Of a stretch of DNA of 64,000 bases, positions 1-8,004 are shown one piece after another. Position 1 is the first letter of the stretch. The number at the start of each line of letters is the position of its first letter. The stretch is from the NCBI RefSeq assembly GCF_900130055.1, contig NZ_FQXU01000009.1, positions 36,500 through 100,499 of the forward strand. The letters run 5' to 3'. The notes below the pieces were generated by a model. That model did not search any database. It was given only the letters and a program-made list of their open reading frames with translations, and was not told the origin of the DNA. This DNA comes from Clostridium intestinale DSM 6191. Lineage in GTDB: Bacteria; Bacillota; Clostridia; Clostridiales; Clostridiaceae. Both the position numbers and the translations under genes were made by a program.

Positions 1-40
1 TCTGCTCTGTAGAAGTTCGAAGAACTTCATCAAATCCTTT
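1..40 (-). repeat. Hairpin-forming intergenic repeat, copy A
   Basis: Read on the minus strand, this copy has the family head AAAGGATTTGAT, a hairpin with arms GAAGTTC/GAACTTC (12-18 and 22-28) and the tail TACAGAGCAGA. Six other copies (74-119 and 40237-40478) share head and tail, but each has a different stem sequence that still pairs. It lies inverted relative to the next copy. Its 5' context is cut by the window edge. Function unknown. Confidence 0.7.
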
Positions 41-73
41 CTCTTACTCAGCTTCAATCTAATCCATATTGGC

Positions 74-119
74 AAAGGAATCTAATGAGACTTGAGGAGA
101 AGTCTCTACAAGGCTGAAG
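74..119 (+). repeat. Hairpin-forming intergenic repeat, copy B
   Basis: Head AAAGGAATCTAAT, stem GAGACTT (87-93) paired with AAGTCTC (100-106), then tail TACAAGGCTGAAG. It belongs to the same family as the copies at 1-40 and 40237-40478. It lies just beyond the 3' end of prfC, in the opposite orientation to copy A. Confidence 0.7.
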
Positions 120-134
120 GGGAATGTAGAATTG

Positions 135-165
135 AAAAAAAGATGGACTAAGCCATCTTTTAAAT
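135..165 (-). terminator. Rho-independent terminator of prfC
   Basis: A 9-bp stem AAAAGATGG (138-146) / CCATCTTTT (153-161) with a 6-nt loop. A run of A on the plus strand (135-141) reads as a T-run for minus-strand transcription. It lies immediately 3' of prfC. Confidence 0.8.
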
Positions 166-169
166 TAAA

Positions 170-1765
170 TTAATCGTCATTTTTACCTACATCAGATAAT
201 ACTATACCTTTGTTATGATCTAAAGCCCAAGATATACCCCAATCATTTTGGAATATAAGTAGGTTTCTATCTTTAAAGTCTTTAACTTTTTTAGTATCTG
301 AGGTTAGGTTAAGTTTATCCATATCTATGTTTGTATTTTCAATCCATCTAACATAGCGATAAGCTAGTCTATCCATTTTTATATCAACATTATATTCACT
401 TTTTAATCTATACTCTAAAACTTCGAACTGAAGCACACCTACAACTCCAACTATTATTTCTTCCATACCAACATGGATTTCTTTAAATACCTGAATAGCT
501 CCTTCTTGAGCTATTTGAGAAACACCTTTTATAAATTGTTTTCTCTTCATAGTGTCTATAGGTCTTACTCTAGCAAAATGTTCTGGAGCGAAGGTTGGAA
601 TTCCTTCAAATTTAAATTTGTTTTTACCTGAACATAAAGTATCTCCAATAGAGAATATGCCAGGATCAAATACACCTATAATATCTCCAGCATAAGCTTC
701 TTCAATTATTTCTCTATCTTGTGCTAAGAATTGTTGAGGTTGGGATAGTTTCATTTTTTTGCCGCCTTGAATATGATTAACATCAAGACCTTTATCAAAT
801 TTTCCAGAACAAATCCTCATAAAGGCAATTCTATCTCTATGAGCCTTATTCATATTAGCCTGTATCTTAAATACAAAAGCAGAAAAATCTTCGCTGAAGG
901 GATCTATTTCTCCATTGCTTGAGTTTCTTGGTAGTGGTGAAGATGTTAATTTTAAAAAGTGTTGTAAAAATAACTCTACGCCAAAGTTTGTAAGGGCTGA
1001 TCCAAAGAATACAGGAGTAAGATCTCCATCTTTTACTTTTTCTATATCAAAATCATCACCAGCTATATCTAATAATTCTATATCTTCTTTAAGTTTGTCA
1101 TGAAGTCCATCACCTAAGAAGTTTCTAAAGGTTGGATCATCAATTGATCCTTCCATCATTTCTACTTCTGTTTGACCATGATTTCCAGAATTAAAGATGG
1201 CTATAGCTTCTTTATCTCTTTCATAAACTCCTTTAAAATCTTTACCTGAACCTATAGGCCAGTTCATTGGATAAGATTTTATTCCAAGTTCTCTTTCGAT
1301 GTCTTCTAATAGTTGGAAAGGATCTTGAGCTTCTCTATCCATTTTGTTTATAAAAGTAAATATAGGAATACCTCTTAGTGCACAAACATGGAATAGTTTT
1401 TTTGTCTGATCCTCAACTCCCTTAGCAGCATCTATAACCATAACAGCAGAATCGGCAGCCATTAGGGTTCTATATGTATCTTCAGAGAAGTCTTGATGCC
1501 CAGGAGTATCTAATATGTTTATACAGTATCCATCATAATTAAATTGCATAACAGAGGAGGTAACAGATATTCCTCTTTGCTTTTCTATTTCCATCCAGTC
1601 TGATACTGCGTGTTTTGATGCTTTTCTTGCCTTAACGGAACCAGCAAGTCTTATTGCTCCACCATATAAAAGTAATTTCTCAGTTAATGTGGTTTTACCA
1701 GCATCAGGGTGGGAAATGATAGCGAAGGTTCTTCTTTTTTGAATTTCTCTAATTAATTCTGTCAC
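170..1765 (-). CDS. prfC: Peptide chain release factor 3 (RF3)
   Basis: GTPase that recycles RF1/RF2 from the ribosome after termination. The 531-aa protein has the usual family length. The N-terminal translational-GTPase motifs are SHPDAGKTTLTEKLL (P-loop, near residues 18-32), DTPGHQDF (G3) and NKMDREA (G4), followed by the EF-Tu-like domain II and the RF3 C-terminal domain. The start is GTG, with AAGGAGG about 8 nt upstream on the minus strand. It is a single gene, divergent from the HAD genes and closed by the hairpin at 135-165. No lesion is seen. EF-G or LepA is excluded by length and domain order. Confidence 0.97.
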   Translation of the reverse strand: MTELIREIQKRRTFAIISHPDAGKTTLTEKLLLYGGAIRLAGSVKARKASKHAVSDWMEIEKQRGISVTSSVMQFNYDGYCINILDTPGHQDFSEDTYRTLMAADSAVMVIDAAKGVEDQTKKLFHVCALRGIPIFTFINKMDREAQDPFQLLEDIERELGIKSYPMNWPIGSGKDFKGVYERDKEAIAIFNSGNHGQTEVEMMEGSIDDPTFRNFLGDGLHDKLKEDIELLDIAGDDFDIEKVKDGDLTPVFFGSALTNFGVELFLQHFLKLTSSPLPRNSSNGEIDPFSEDFSAFVFKIQANMNKAHRDRIAFMRICSGKFDKGLDVNHIQGGKKMKLSQPQQFLAQDREIIEEAYAGDIIGVFDPGIFSIGDTLCSGKNKFKFEGIPTFAPEHFARVRPIDTMKRKQFIKGVSQIAQEGAIQVFKEIHVGMEEIIVGVVGVLQFEVLEYRLKSEYNVDIKMDRLAYRYVRWIENTNIDMDKLNLTSDTKKVKDFKDRNLLIFQNDWGISWALDHNKGIVLSDVGKNDD

Positions 1766-2008
1766 TTTGCTTCCTCCTTATTTTAATTTAAAAGATTTTT
1801 GTATCTATAATAAAATCATTATATTTCTGTAACAAAACAAACTACATTATATCAATAGAGAGAGGAAATTTCAACTTATATGTCTTAGCATCTTACAAAA
1901 TAATTAGAAAAATGTATAATATTTATAGGTATACTTTTGGAATATAGATGAATATGAGGTATATATGTATAAAATGGTTTAAATTTTAAAAGGGAAGGAG
2001 AGCTATAA
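1766..2008. other. Divergent intergenic region prfC / HAD genes
   Basis: 243 bp of A+T-rich DNA between two divergently transcribed genes, so it should hold both promoters. TATAAT-like hexamers occur in several places, but I cannot assign a -35/-10 pair with confidence. No repeat, hairpin or small ORF stands out. Confidence 0.4.
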
Positions 2009-2824
2009 ATGTACAAATTAGTTGCAATTGATATAGACGGAACTTTATTAAAAAATGATAAAACAATATCTGAGAGAAATAGAGAATGTATAAATAAGGC
2101 TATGAAAATGGGGATAAAGGTAGTTATAACTACAGGAAGGCCGATACTTGGAATAATGACTTATCTTAAAGAGTTGAATTTAATAGGAGAAGATGAGTAT
2201 GCTATAGCAGATAATGGAGCAACTGTGTATAATACTAAGGACTTTTCCTTGATTCATGAAAAAGCTTTAACTGGTAAGGATATAAAATATATTTATCCAT
2301 TTATGAAAAAGGATAATACAGAAATAGAACTTCATGTCCCAGAAGGTGGATTGGTTGAAAAGGATGCTGGCACTGTGTTTCCTAAAAAGAGAATGCCCTA
2401 TATGGAATTAAAAACAATAGATATCCTGAAGGATGTTAAGGATGAGGATAAAATATTAAAGTTTTTAGTATTTGGTGAGCCTCATGTAATAGAAGGCATG
2501 TACTCTAGTATACCAGATGAACTTATAGAGAAGTATACAGTGGTTAGGGCTTTAAATCATATGTTTGAGTTTATGTACAAGGGTTCCACAAAGGCATCTG
2601 GAATAGAGGTTTTGGGGAAACACTTGGGAATAAAGAGAGAAGAAATCATCTCAATTGGGGATGAACTTAATGATTTAGATATGATAGAGTATGCAGGACT
2701 TGGGATAGCTATGGGAAATGCTCGAGAAGAGGTCAAAAATAAGGCTGATTTCATAACTAAAAGTAATGAAGAAGATGGAGTAGCTTATGTTTTTGAGAAA
2801 TTTTGTTTTGGAAGTGAGAGTTAA
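2009..2824 (+). CDS. Cof-type HAD-IIB family phosphatase
   Basis: A 271-aa haloacid-dehalogenase-superfamily hydrolase of the Cof/YidA type, probably acting on sugar phosphates, flavin or other small phosphorylated metabolites. Motif I is DIDGTLL (residues 8-14), motif II lies in ITTGRP, the motif III lysine lies near KGSTKASG, and motif IV is GDELNDLDM. The residues between motifs II and III form the C2 cap typical of Cof proteins. GGAAGGAG precedes the ATG. The stop codon abuts the ATG of a close paralogue, and the pair runs into cobD, so co-transcription with B12 genes is likely. The substrate cannot be told from sequence. Confidence 0.9.
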   Translation: MYKLVAIDIDGTLLKNDKTISERNRECINKAMKMGIKVVITTGRPILGIMTYLKELNLIGEDEYAIADNGATVYNTKDFSLIHEKALTGKDIKYIYPFMKKDNTEIELHVPEGGLVEKDAGTVFPKKRMPYMELKTIDILKDVKDEDKILKFLVFGEPHVIEGMYSSIPDELIEKYTVVRALNHMFEFMYKGSTKASGIEVLGKHLGIKREEIISIGDELNDLDMIEYAGLGIAMGNAREEVKNKADFITKSNEEDGVAYVFEKFCFGSES

Positions 2825-3658
2825 ATGTATAAGTTAGTAGCTGTAGATATTGATGGTACCTTACTAAATGACAATAAGGAATTAACTAAAGAAACAAAAA
2901 GAGCTATAAATGAAGCTACAAAACTAGGAGTAAAAGTAGTAATAACCACAGGGAGAATAATACAATCAGTAAAAGAACTGATTGAGGAATTAGGCTTAGA
3001 GGGAGAAGAAGAGTACGTAATTGCTAATAACGGCTGTACAATATACAACACAAGAGATTATTCTTTAGTTTATGAGAAGAGTCTTAAAGATAAAAATCTT
3101 AAAGAGGTTTATAAAAAGTATAAAAGAAAAGAGACTGTTATAGAGGTGCATACTTTAAATGGAATATTAACAGAAGATATAAGTGAACATGAGCATCAAA
3201 TTGATAGATATCCTGATATGGAAATACTTCAAAAAGATTTTCAAAATGATAAAATAGAGGATCAAAAACTAGTAAAGATTTTAGTTAAAGGTGATGAAAA
3301 ATATATAGAAGAACTAACCAAAGTAGTTCCCAGGGAATTGCATGAAAAGTATGCAGTTGTAAGAAGCTTGGATCATTTATTAGAATTTATGTACAAGGGT
3401 TCTAGTAAAGCTAAAGGGTTAGAAGTTTTAGGAGAGATTTTAGGAATAAAAAGAGAAGAAATAATAGCAATAGGCGATGGCATTAATGATTTAGAGATGA
3501 TTGAATATGCAGGACTGGGAGTTGCTATGGGAAATGCGAAAGAAGAGGTTAAAAAAGTAGCTAATTTTATAACAAAGAGTAATGAAGAAAATGGAGTTGC
3601 TTATACTATAGAGAAATTTATACTTAAAGATAGGGAAAGGAATGGCAGGGTTGGCTAA
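2825..3658 (+). CDS. Cof-type HAD-IIB family phosphatase, tandem paralogue
   Basis: A 277-aa protein closely related to the preceding gene along its whole length: DIDGTLL, VVITTGRI, EFMYKGSSKAKG, GDGINDLEMIEYAGLGVAMG. The ATG directly follows the upstream TAA with no gap, so translation is probably coupled. Its last 17 bp overlap the start of cobD. A third paralogue sits at 13221-14030 on the far side of the B12 block. Substrate unknown. A link to B12 or nucleotide-loop phosphates is only positional. Confidence 0.9.
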   Translation: MYKLVAVDIDGTLLNDNKELTKETKRAINEATKLGVKVVITTGRIIQSVKELIEELGLEGEEEYVIANNGCTIYNTRDYSLVYEKSLKDKNLKEVYKKYKRKETVIEVHTLNGILTEDISEHEHQIDRYPDMEILQKDFQNDKIEDQKLVKILVKGDEKYIEELTKVVPRELHEKYAVVRSLDHLLEFMYKGSSKAKGLEVLGEILGIKREEIIAIGDGINDLEMIEYAGLGVAMGNAKEEVKKVANFITKSNEENGVAYTIEKFILKDRERNGRVG

Positions 3659-4715
3659 TAAGCATGGTGGTGATATATACACAGATGGTGTTTTAAAAGG
3701 AAGACAAATATTAGATTTTAGTTCTAATATAAATCCATTAGGAGTACCAGGAAAATTTAGAGAAGCTTTAGATGAAATTTATAAAGACGTAGTTAGATAT
3801 CCAGATTACAAATATAGAAAGCTTAAGGAAAGTATTATTACTTATGTAAAAACATATTATGAGACTAATTTGGATATGGATGAAATAATTTTAGGTAATG
3901 GTGCTTCGGAAGTTTTGGATTTATTTATATCTTCAGTTAAAAGTTTAGGGATTATAGTTCCATCTTTTGTGGAGTATGAGGAATTTGCTTTGAAACATGA
4001 TAACAGAATTACTTTTGTGCCTTTAAGTGAGGATTTTAAATATAACTATTCTTCAATAAGAAAAAGTCTAGAGGACTTAGAAGGAATAATAATAGGAAAT
4101 CCTAATAATCCCACTGGAAATTTAATAGATAGAAAAGAATTTATGGGATTACTGGAATATTGTGAAGAGAATAGTAAAAAAGTAATTGTTGATGAAGCTT
4201 TCATAGAGTTTTGTGATGAAGAGGACTCCTTGGTTAACTTAGTTGGAAAGTACTCTTGCTTATTTATTGTAAGAGCATTTACTAAGTTTTTTGGAATGCC
4301 AGGAGCTAGGCTTGGATATGGAATTTCCAGCAATAAGGAACTATTAAAGAAGTTTTCAAATTCTCAACTTCCATGGAATATAAATACCTTAGCTGAATTA
4401 GCATTGGAAAAGTCCTATGAGGATAGGGAATACATAAATAAAAGTAAAGAGTGGATAAAAGAGGAGCTTCCTTACATGCTAACTAAGCTTAAAGATATTA
4501 GTGTAATTAGCAGAGTAATACCAACAAGCTGTAATTTTGTTTTATGTGAGTTAAAGGGTATTGATGAAAATAAATTATATGAGATTATGCTAGAAAAGGG
4601 AGTACTGATTAGAAAATGCTCTAATTTCAAAGGACTTAATGATAGTTTTGTAAGATTTGCAATAAAGTCAAGAGAACTAAATAATATACTTTTGGATTTG
4701 TTGCGAGAATTATAG
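3642..4715 (+). CDS. cobD: Threonine-phosphate decarboxylase (CobD type)
   Basis: A PLP-dependent class I/II aminotransferase-fold enzyme that decarboxylates L-threonine O-3-phosphate to (R)-1-aminopropan-2-ol phosphate, the linker between corrin ring and nucleotide loop. The 357-aa protein begins with KHGGDIY and DFSSNINPLG, typical of CobD. It has GNPNNPTG, the PLP aspartate in VDEAF (D184) and the Schiff-base lysine in FTKFFGMPGARLGYG (about K215). It resembles HisC, but the N-terminal signature and position beside cob genes favour CobD. The ATG overlaps the upstream gene by 17 bp. It lies before the cobalamin riboswitch, so B12 does not control it through that element. Confidence 0.88.
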   Translation: MAGLANKHGGDIYTDGVLKGRQILDFSSNINPLGVPGKFREALDEIYKDVVRYPDYKYRKLKESIITYVKTYYETNLDMDEIILGNGASEVLDLFISSVKSLGIIVPSFVEYEEFALKHDNRITFVPLSEDFKYNYSSIRKSLEDLEGIIIGNPNNPTGNLIDRKEFMGLLEYCEENSKKVIVDEAFIEFCDEEDSLVNLVGKYSCLFIVRAFTKFFGMPGARLGYGISSNKELLKKFSNSQLPWNINTLAELALEKSYEDREYINKSKEWIKEELPYMLTKLKDISVISRVIPTSCNFVLCELKGIDENKLYEIMLEKGVLIRKCSNFKGLNDSFVRFAIKSRELNNILLDLLREL

Positions 4716-4744
4716 TTAATATGATATTATAAAAGAAAATTTAA

Positions 4745-5030
4745 TAGTTATTCTATGGTGCCTTTTCAAAAGGTTAAAAGGGAAATGGGTTAAAAGCCCA
4801 TGCAGCCCCCGTTACTGTATTGAGGATGAAACCTATATGAACCACTGAAGTGAGAGCTTCGGGAAGGATAGGGAGTAGGAAGAATCAAAGCCAGAAGACC
4901 TGCCATAGAAAGTAAGGTTTATTTTTCGGGAGGGAAAAGATGCCACGGGATATTGATTTTTAGTAGTTAAGTATTTAACTATTTATTTTCATACATTAAA
5001 CCAGTGGGATTCTCACTGGTATTTTTTATT
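4745..5030 (+). promoter_or_regulatory. Cobalamin riboswitch with terminator expression platform
   Basis: The aptamer spans about 4745-4920. It carries the B12-box core AAGCCAGAAGACCTGCC near 4898-4914, and the conserved GGGAA, AAGCCC, TGCAGCCCCCGTTACTG and ACCACTG segments in order. A terminator follows: stem ACCAGTG (5000-5006 region) / CACTGGT (5014-5020), then ATTTTTTATTTT, ending just before the cobT ribosome binding site. By family precedent, adenosylcobalamin binding should favour termination and switch off cobT and the downstream B12 genes. Confidence 0.95.
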
Positions 5031-5044
5031 TTGGGGGAATAATC

Positions 5045-6091
5045 ATGGGATTAAATTTAGAGGCAATGAAAGAGGCAAAATTAAGATTAGATAGGCTTAT
5101 AAAACCTGTAGGAAGTCTTGGAACTTTAGAGGAAATAGCTATAAAGTTTGCGGGTATAACAGGACGGGTTAATAATAAGATAGACAAAAAGGGAATTGTT
5201 ATATTTTCAAGTGATAATGGGGTATGTGAAGAAGGTGTGGCATCTGCTCCTCAGACTGTAACAGCTATGCAGACTATAAATTTCTTAAGAGGAATAACGG
5301 GTATAGGTGTTTTAGCCAGGGTGAACAATTGTGATTTAAAGGTTATAGATATAGGAATAAAAGAGGACATAAACTATCCTGGGCTTATAATCAAAAAAAT
5401 AAGAAAAGGGACTTCTAACATGACCAAGGGAGAAGCTATGACTAGAGAAGAGGCTGAAAGAGCTATAAATGTAGGAATAGATATGGTGAGAAAATGTAAG
5501 GAAGAAGGTTATGATATTATAGGCACTGGAGAGATGGGGATAGGGAATACAACATCTTCATCCTCTGTATTAATAGCTCTTACTGGATGTTCAATAGATG
5601 AAGCAGTAGGACGGGGAGCAGGTCTTCATGATGATGAATTTTCACATAAAAAGAAAGTTATAAATAGAATACTGGAGGTTAATAATCCTAAAGGTGAAGA
5701 TCCACTAGATATACTTCATAAGGTTGGAGGATTTGATATAGCGGGAATGGTAGGACTGTATTTAGGTGCTAAAAAATATAAGATGCCTATTGTAATAGAT
5801 GGATTTATATCAGCTGTAGCAGCTCTTTTAGCTTATAGAATTGATAGTGGGGTTAGGGACTATATGTTTCCTTCACATATATCTAGTGAGCTAGGATATA
5901 ACCTAACTATGAAGGAATTAGGATTAAATCCAATATTGAATCTTTCAATGAGATTGGGAGAAGGGTCCGGATGCCCATTTGCTATGCATATTATAGAAAG
6001 TTCTCTAGCTATAATAAATGAAATGGGAACCTTTGAGGAAGGTAATGTGGATATAAAAAACTATGAACATTATTGGAGGGAAGAAGCATGA
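5045..6091 (+). CDS. cobT: Nicotinate-nucleotide--dimethylbenzimidazole phosphoribosyltransferase
   Basis: Activates the lower-ligand base (5,6-dimethylbenzimidazole or a related base) to alpha-ribazole phosphate for the cobalamin nucleotide loop. The 348-aa length matches the family. Recognisable segments are LDRLIKPVGSLGTLEEIA, SSDNGVCEEGV, TGEMGIGNTTSSS and GRGAGLHDDE, covering the phosphate-binding and base-binding loops. First gene after the cobalamin riboswitch. Its stop overlaps the cobU start as ATGA (6088-6091). Confidence 0.96.
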   Translation: MGLNLEAMKEAKLRLDRLIKPVGSLGTLEEIAIKFAGITGRVNNKIDKKGIVIFSSDNGVCEEGVASAPQTVTAMQTINFLRGITGIGVLARVNNCDLKVIDIGIKEDINYPGLIIKKIRKGTSNMTKGEAMTREEAERAINVGIDMVRKCKEEGYDIIGTGEMGIGNTTSSSSVLIALTGCSIDEAVGRGAGLHDDEFSHKKKVINRILEVNNPKGEDPLDILHKVGGFDIAGMVGLYLGAKKYKMPIVIDGFISAVAALLAYRIDSGVRDYMFPSHISSELGYNLTMKELGLNPILNLSMRLGEGSGCPFAMHIIESSLAIINEMGTFEEGNVDIKNYEHYWREEA

Positions 6092-6648
6092 TATTAGTTA
6101 CTGGAGGAGCTAGAAGTGGTAAATCATCATTTGGTGAATCCATATTAAAAGATGCGGATAGGGTTTTATATATAGCTACATCTATTCCAAAAGATGAAGA
6201 AATGGTTGAAAGAGTTAAAAATCATAGAGAAAGTAGAAATCAGAACTGGGATACCCTAGAAAGTTATAAAAATTTAGGGGAACAGCTTAAAGCGGGATAT
6301 ACAGGAATAATAGTTGACTGTATAACTATAATGGTTACTAATTTGCTTTTTCATGGAATGGAGTCTTTTGAAGAAGAGGATTTTAAGAATATGAACTTTA
6401 GAAAAAAGGAAGAGGAAATCATAAAAGAAATAAGCTTAATGGTAAAAAGCTTTAAAGAGTATGCACTTAAAAACTCTACTAAAATAGTTTTAATTACTAA
6501 TGAAGTTGGAGCAGGATTAGTTCCAGAGTATAAGCTTGGAAGGGAGTTTAGAGATATTGCTGGAAGAGTGAATCAATATTTAGCTAAAGAAGCTAAAGAA
6601 GTTTATTTTGTTGTAAGTGGTATTCCTATGAAGATAAAAGGTGAGTAG
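6088..6648 (+). CDS. cobU: Adenosylcobinamide kinase / adenosylcobinamide-phosphate guanylyltransferase
   Basis: Bifunctional enzyme that phosphorylates adenosylcobinamide and transfers GMP to it. The P-loop is GGARSGKSSFGE at the N-terminus. The guanylylated histidine lies in KNHRESRNQNW, and ITNEVGAGLVPEYKLGREFRD is the conserved C-terminal motif. I place the start at ATG 6088 (MILVTGG), not the in-frame TTG 15 nt upstream: GGAGGG lies about 8 nt before the ATG and the ATG overlaps the cobT stop. 186 aa, normal length. Confidence 0.95.
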   Translation: MILVTGGARSGKSSFGESILKDADRVLYIATSIPKDEEMVERVKNHRESRNQNWDTLESYKNLGEQLKAGYTGIIVDCITIMVTNLLFHGMESFEEEDFKNMNFRKKEEEIIKEISLMVKSFKEYALKNSTKIVLITNEVGAGLVPEYKLGREFRDIAGRVNQYLAKEAKEVYFVVSGIPMKIKGE

Positions 6649-6649
6649 T

Positions 6650-7390
6650 ATGAAAAACTTTATTTTGATACTTCAATTCATGACTAGAATTCCTATAAAT
6701 ATAAACCTTAAGGTTGAGAGAGAAAACTTTCAAAAAGGGGTAGCTTATTTCCCTTTAGTAGGCTTAATAGTAGGAGGATTAGAAGCTTTAGTTTATTATA
6801 TGTCAGCTAAGATATTTTCACTAAATATAGCTAGTTTTTTTACTCTAGTTACTCATATAGTTGTTACTGGAGCTATACATATAGATGGTTTTGGAGATAC
6901 AATAGATGGAATATTTTCAGGACGAAGTAAGGAAAAAATTCTTGAGATTATGAAAGATTCTAGAGTAGGAACTTTTGGTGCAGTAGGAATTATACTACTA
7001 ATACTAGGGAGATTTATAACTATCAAAGAGATGCCTTTTGATACCGCAATAGTGGCTATAGTTTTAGCTCCTATTATAGCTAGAACCTTTGTAACTTTTC
7101 TTATGTATAAAAGAAGATACGCTAGAGAAAAGGAAGGTTTAGGAGATTTATTTATAGGAGTTTTAGAGAAAAAAAGCTTTTTAATTGCTCTTGTTATAGG
7201 ATGTATTTTAACTTTAGTAATAGCTAGGGAACATGGGATTATTTTATTGATAGTAGGTTTTGTTTCAGCTATATTGTTTAGAAAATATGTAGAGAAAAAA
7301 ATAGATGGCGTTACTGGGGATATCTTAGGAGCAGCTATTGAACTTAATGAATTAATAGTTTTATTGTTATTCACGAGTAGTTTATTTTAG
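6650..7390 (+). CDS. cobS: Adenosylcobinamide-GDP ribazoletransferase (cobalamin synthase)
   Basis: Integral membrane enzyme joining alpha-ribazole (phosphate) to adenosylcobinamide-GDP, the last assembly step. The 246-aa protein has FMTRIPI near the N-terminus, the metal-binding HIDGFGDTIDGIFSG motif, KDSRVGTFGAVG and several hydrophobic helices. The start ATG at 6650 follows the cobU stop by one base. The in-frame GTG at 6641 is inside cobU and would add only three residues. Downstream cobC is 8 bp away. Confidence 0.95.
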   Translation: MKNFILILQFMTRIPININLKVERENFQKGVAYFPLVGLIVGGLEALVYYMSAKIFSLNIASFFTLVTHIVVTGAIHIDGFGDTIDGIFSGRSKEKILEIMKDSRVGTFGAVGIILLILGRFITIKEMPFDTAIVAIVLAPIIARTFVTFLMYKRRYAREKEGLGDLFIGVLEKKSFLIALVIGCILTLVIAREHGIILLIVGFVSAILFRKYVEKKIDGVTGDILGAAIELNELIVLLLFTSSLF

Positions 7391-7398
7391 GAGAGAAT

Positions 7399-7986
7399 AT
7401 GAAAATAGTTTTGGTTAGGCATGGGGAAACAGAGGGGAATTCTAAAGGACTTTATGAAGGCAAAAAAGAAGTAAGTATAAATGATAATGGAAGAAACCAA
7501 AGTAAGAAGTTAGGAAATCTACTTAAGGATTATAAGTTTTCTAAAGTTTATTGTTCACCTCAAAAAAGATGTAAGGAAACATTAGATATTATAATAGAAA
7601 CCTTAGATTTTAAACCTGAATCTATTGAATATAAAGAGGAACTAAAAGAGATAGATTTTGGACTATGGGAGGGTTTAAGCTATAAGGAGATAGAGAAAGT
7701 ATTTCCTAGGCAATGGGAAGAGTTTATTAAAGATTACAAAGACTTTTATTTTCCAGATGGGGAAAGGTTTATAGATTTTTATAAAAGAGCCACTAAAATT
7801 TTAGATTTTTTAGATGATGGCAGTTATTTAATTTTAACTCATGGTGGTGTAATAAGAGCTGTTTTAAGTAAGTTATTAGGATCTGGAATAGAGGGATTTT
7901 ATTCTATAAAACCTAAACAAGGAGCTTATAGCGAAATAAATTATTATAAAGATTTTGTAGAGATAGAATATATTAATAAAGATTAA
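7399..7986 (+). CDS. cobC: Alpha-ribazole phosphatase / histidine phosphatase
   Basis: A 195-aa phosphoglycerate-mutase-fold enzyme. The N-terminal catalytic motif is LVRHGETEGNSKGLYEG, the second arginine lies in YCSPQKRCKET, and the C-terminal histidine in LTHGGVIRAV. In a cob operon this fold removes phosphate from alpha-ribazole-5'-phosphate or adenosylcobalamin phosphate. Sequence alone cannot exclude another small phosphomonoester, so the specific name rests on context between cobS and cobQ. Confidence 0.85.
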   Translation: MKIVLVRHGETEGNSKGLYEGKKEVSINDNGRNQSKKLGNLLKDYKFSKVYCSPQKRCKETLDIIIETLDFKPESIEYKEELKEIDFGLWEGLSYKEIEKVFPRQWEEFIKDYKDFYFPDGERFIDFYKRATKILDFLDDGSYLILTHGGVIRAVLSKLLGSGIEGFYSIKPKQGAYSEINYYKDFVEIEYINKD

Positions 7987-8004
7987 AAGGAAGCAGGGAT
8001 TAGT

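Noticed and set aside
6853-7374. 173-codon open frame on the minus strand inside cobS
   Set aside because: It is antisense to a clear cobS gene, has no ribosome binding site, and its composition reflects the complementary strand of a hydrophobic protein.
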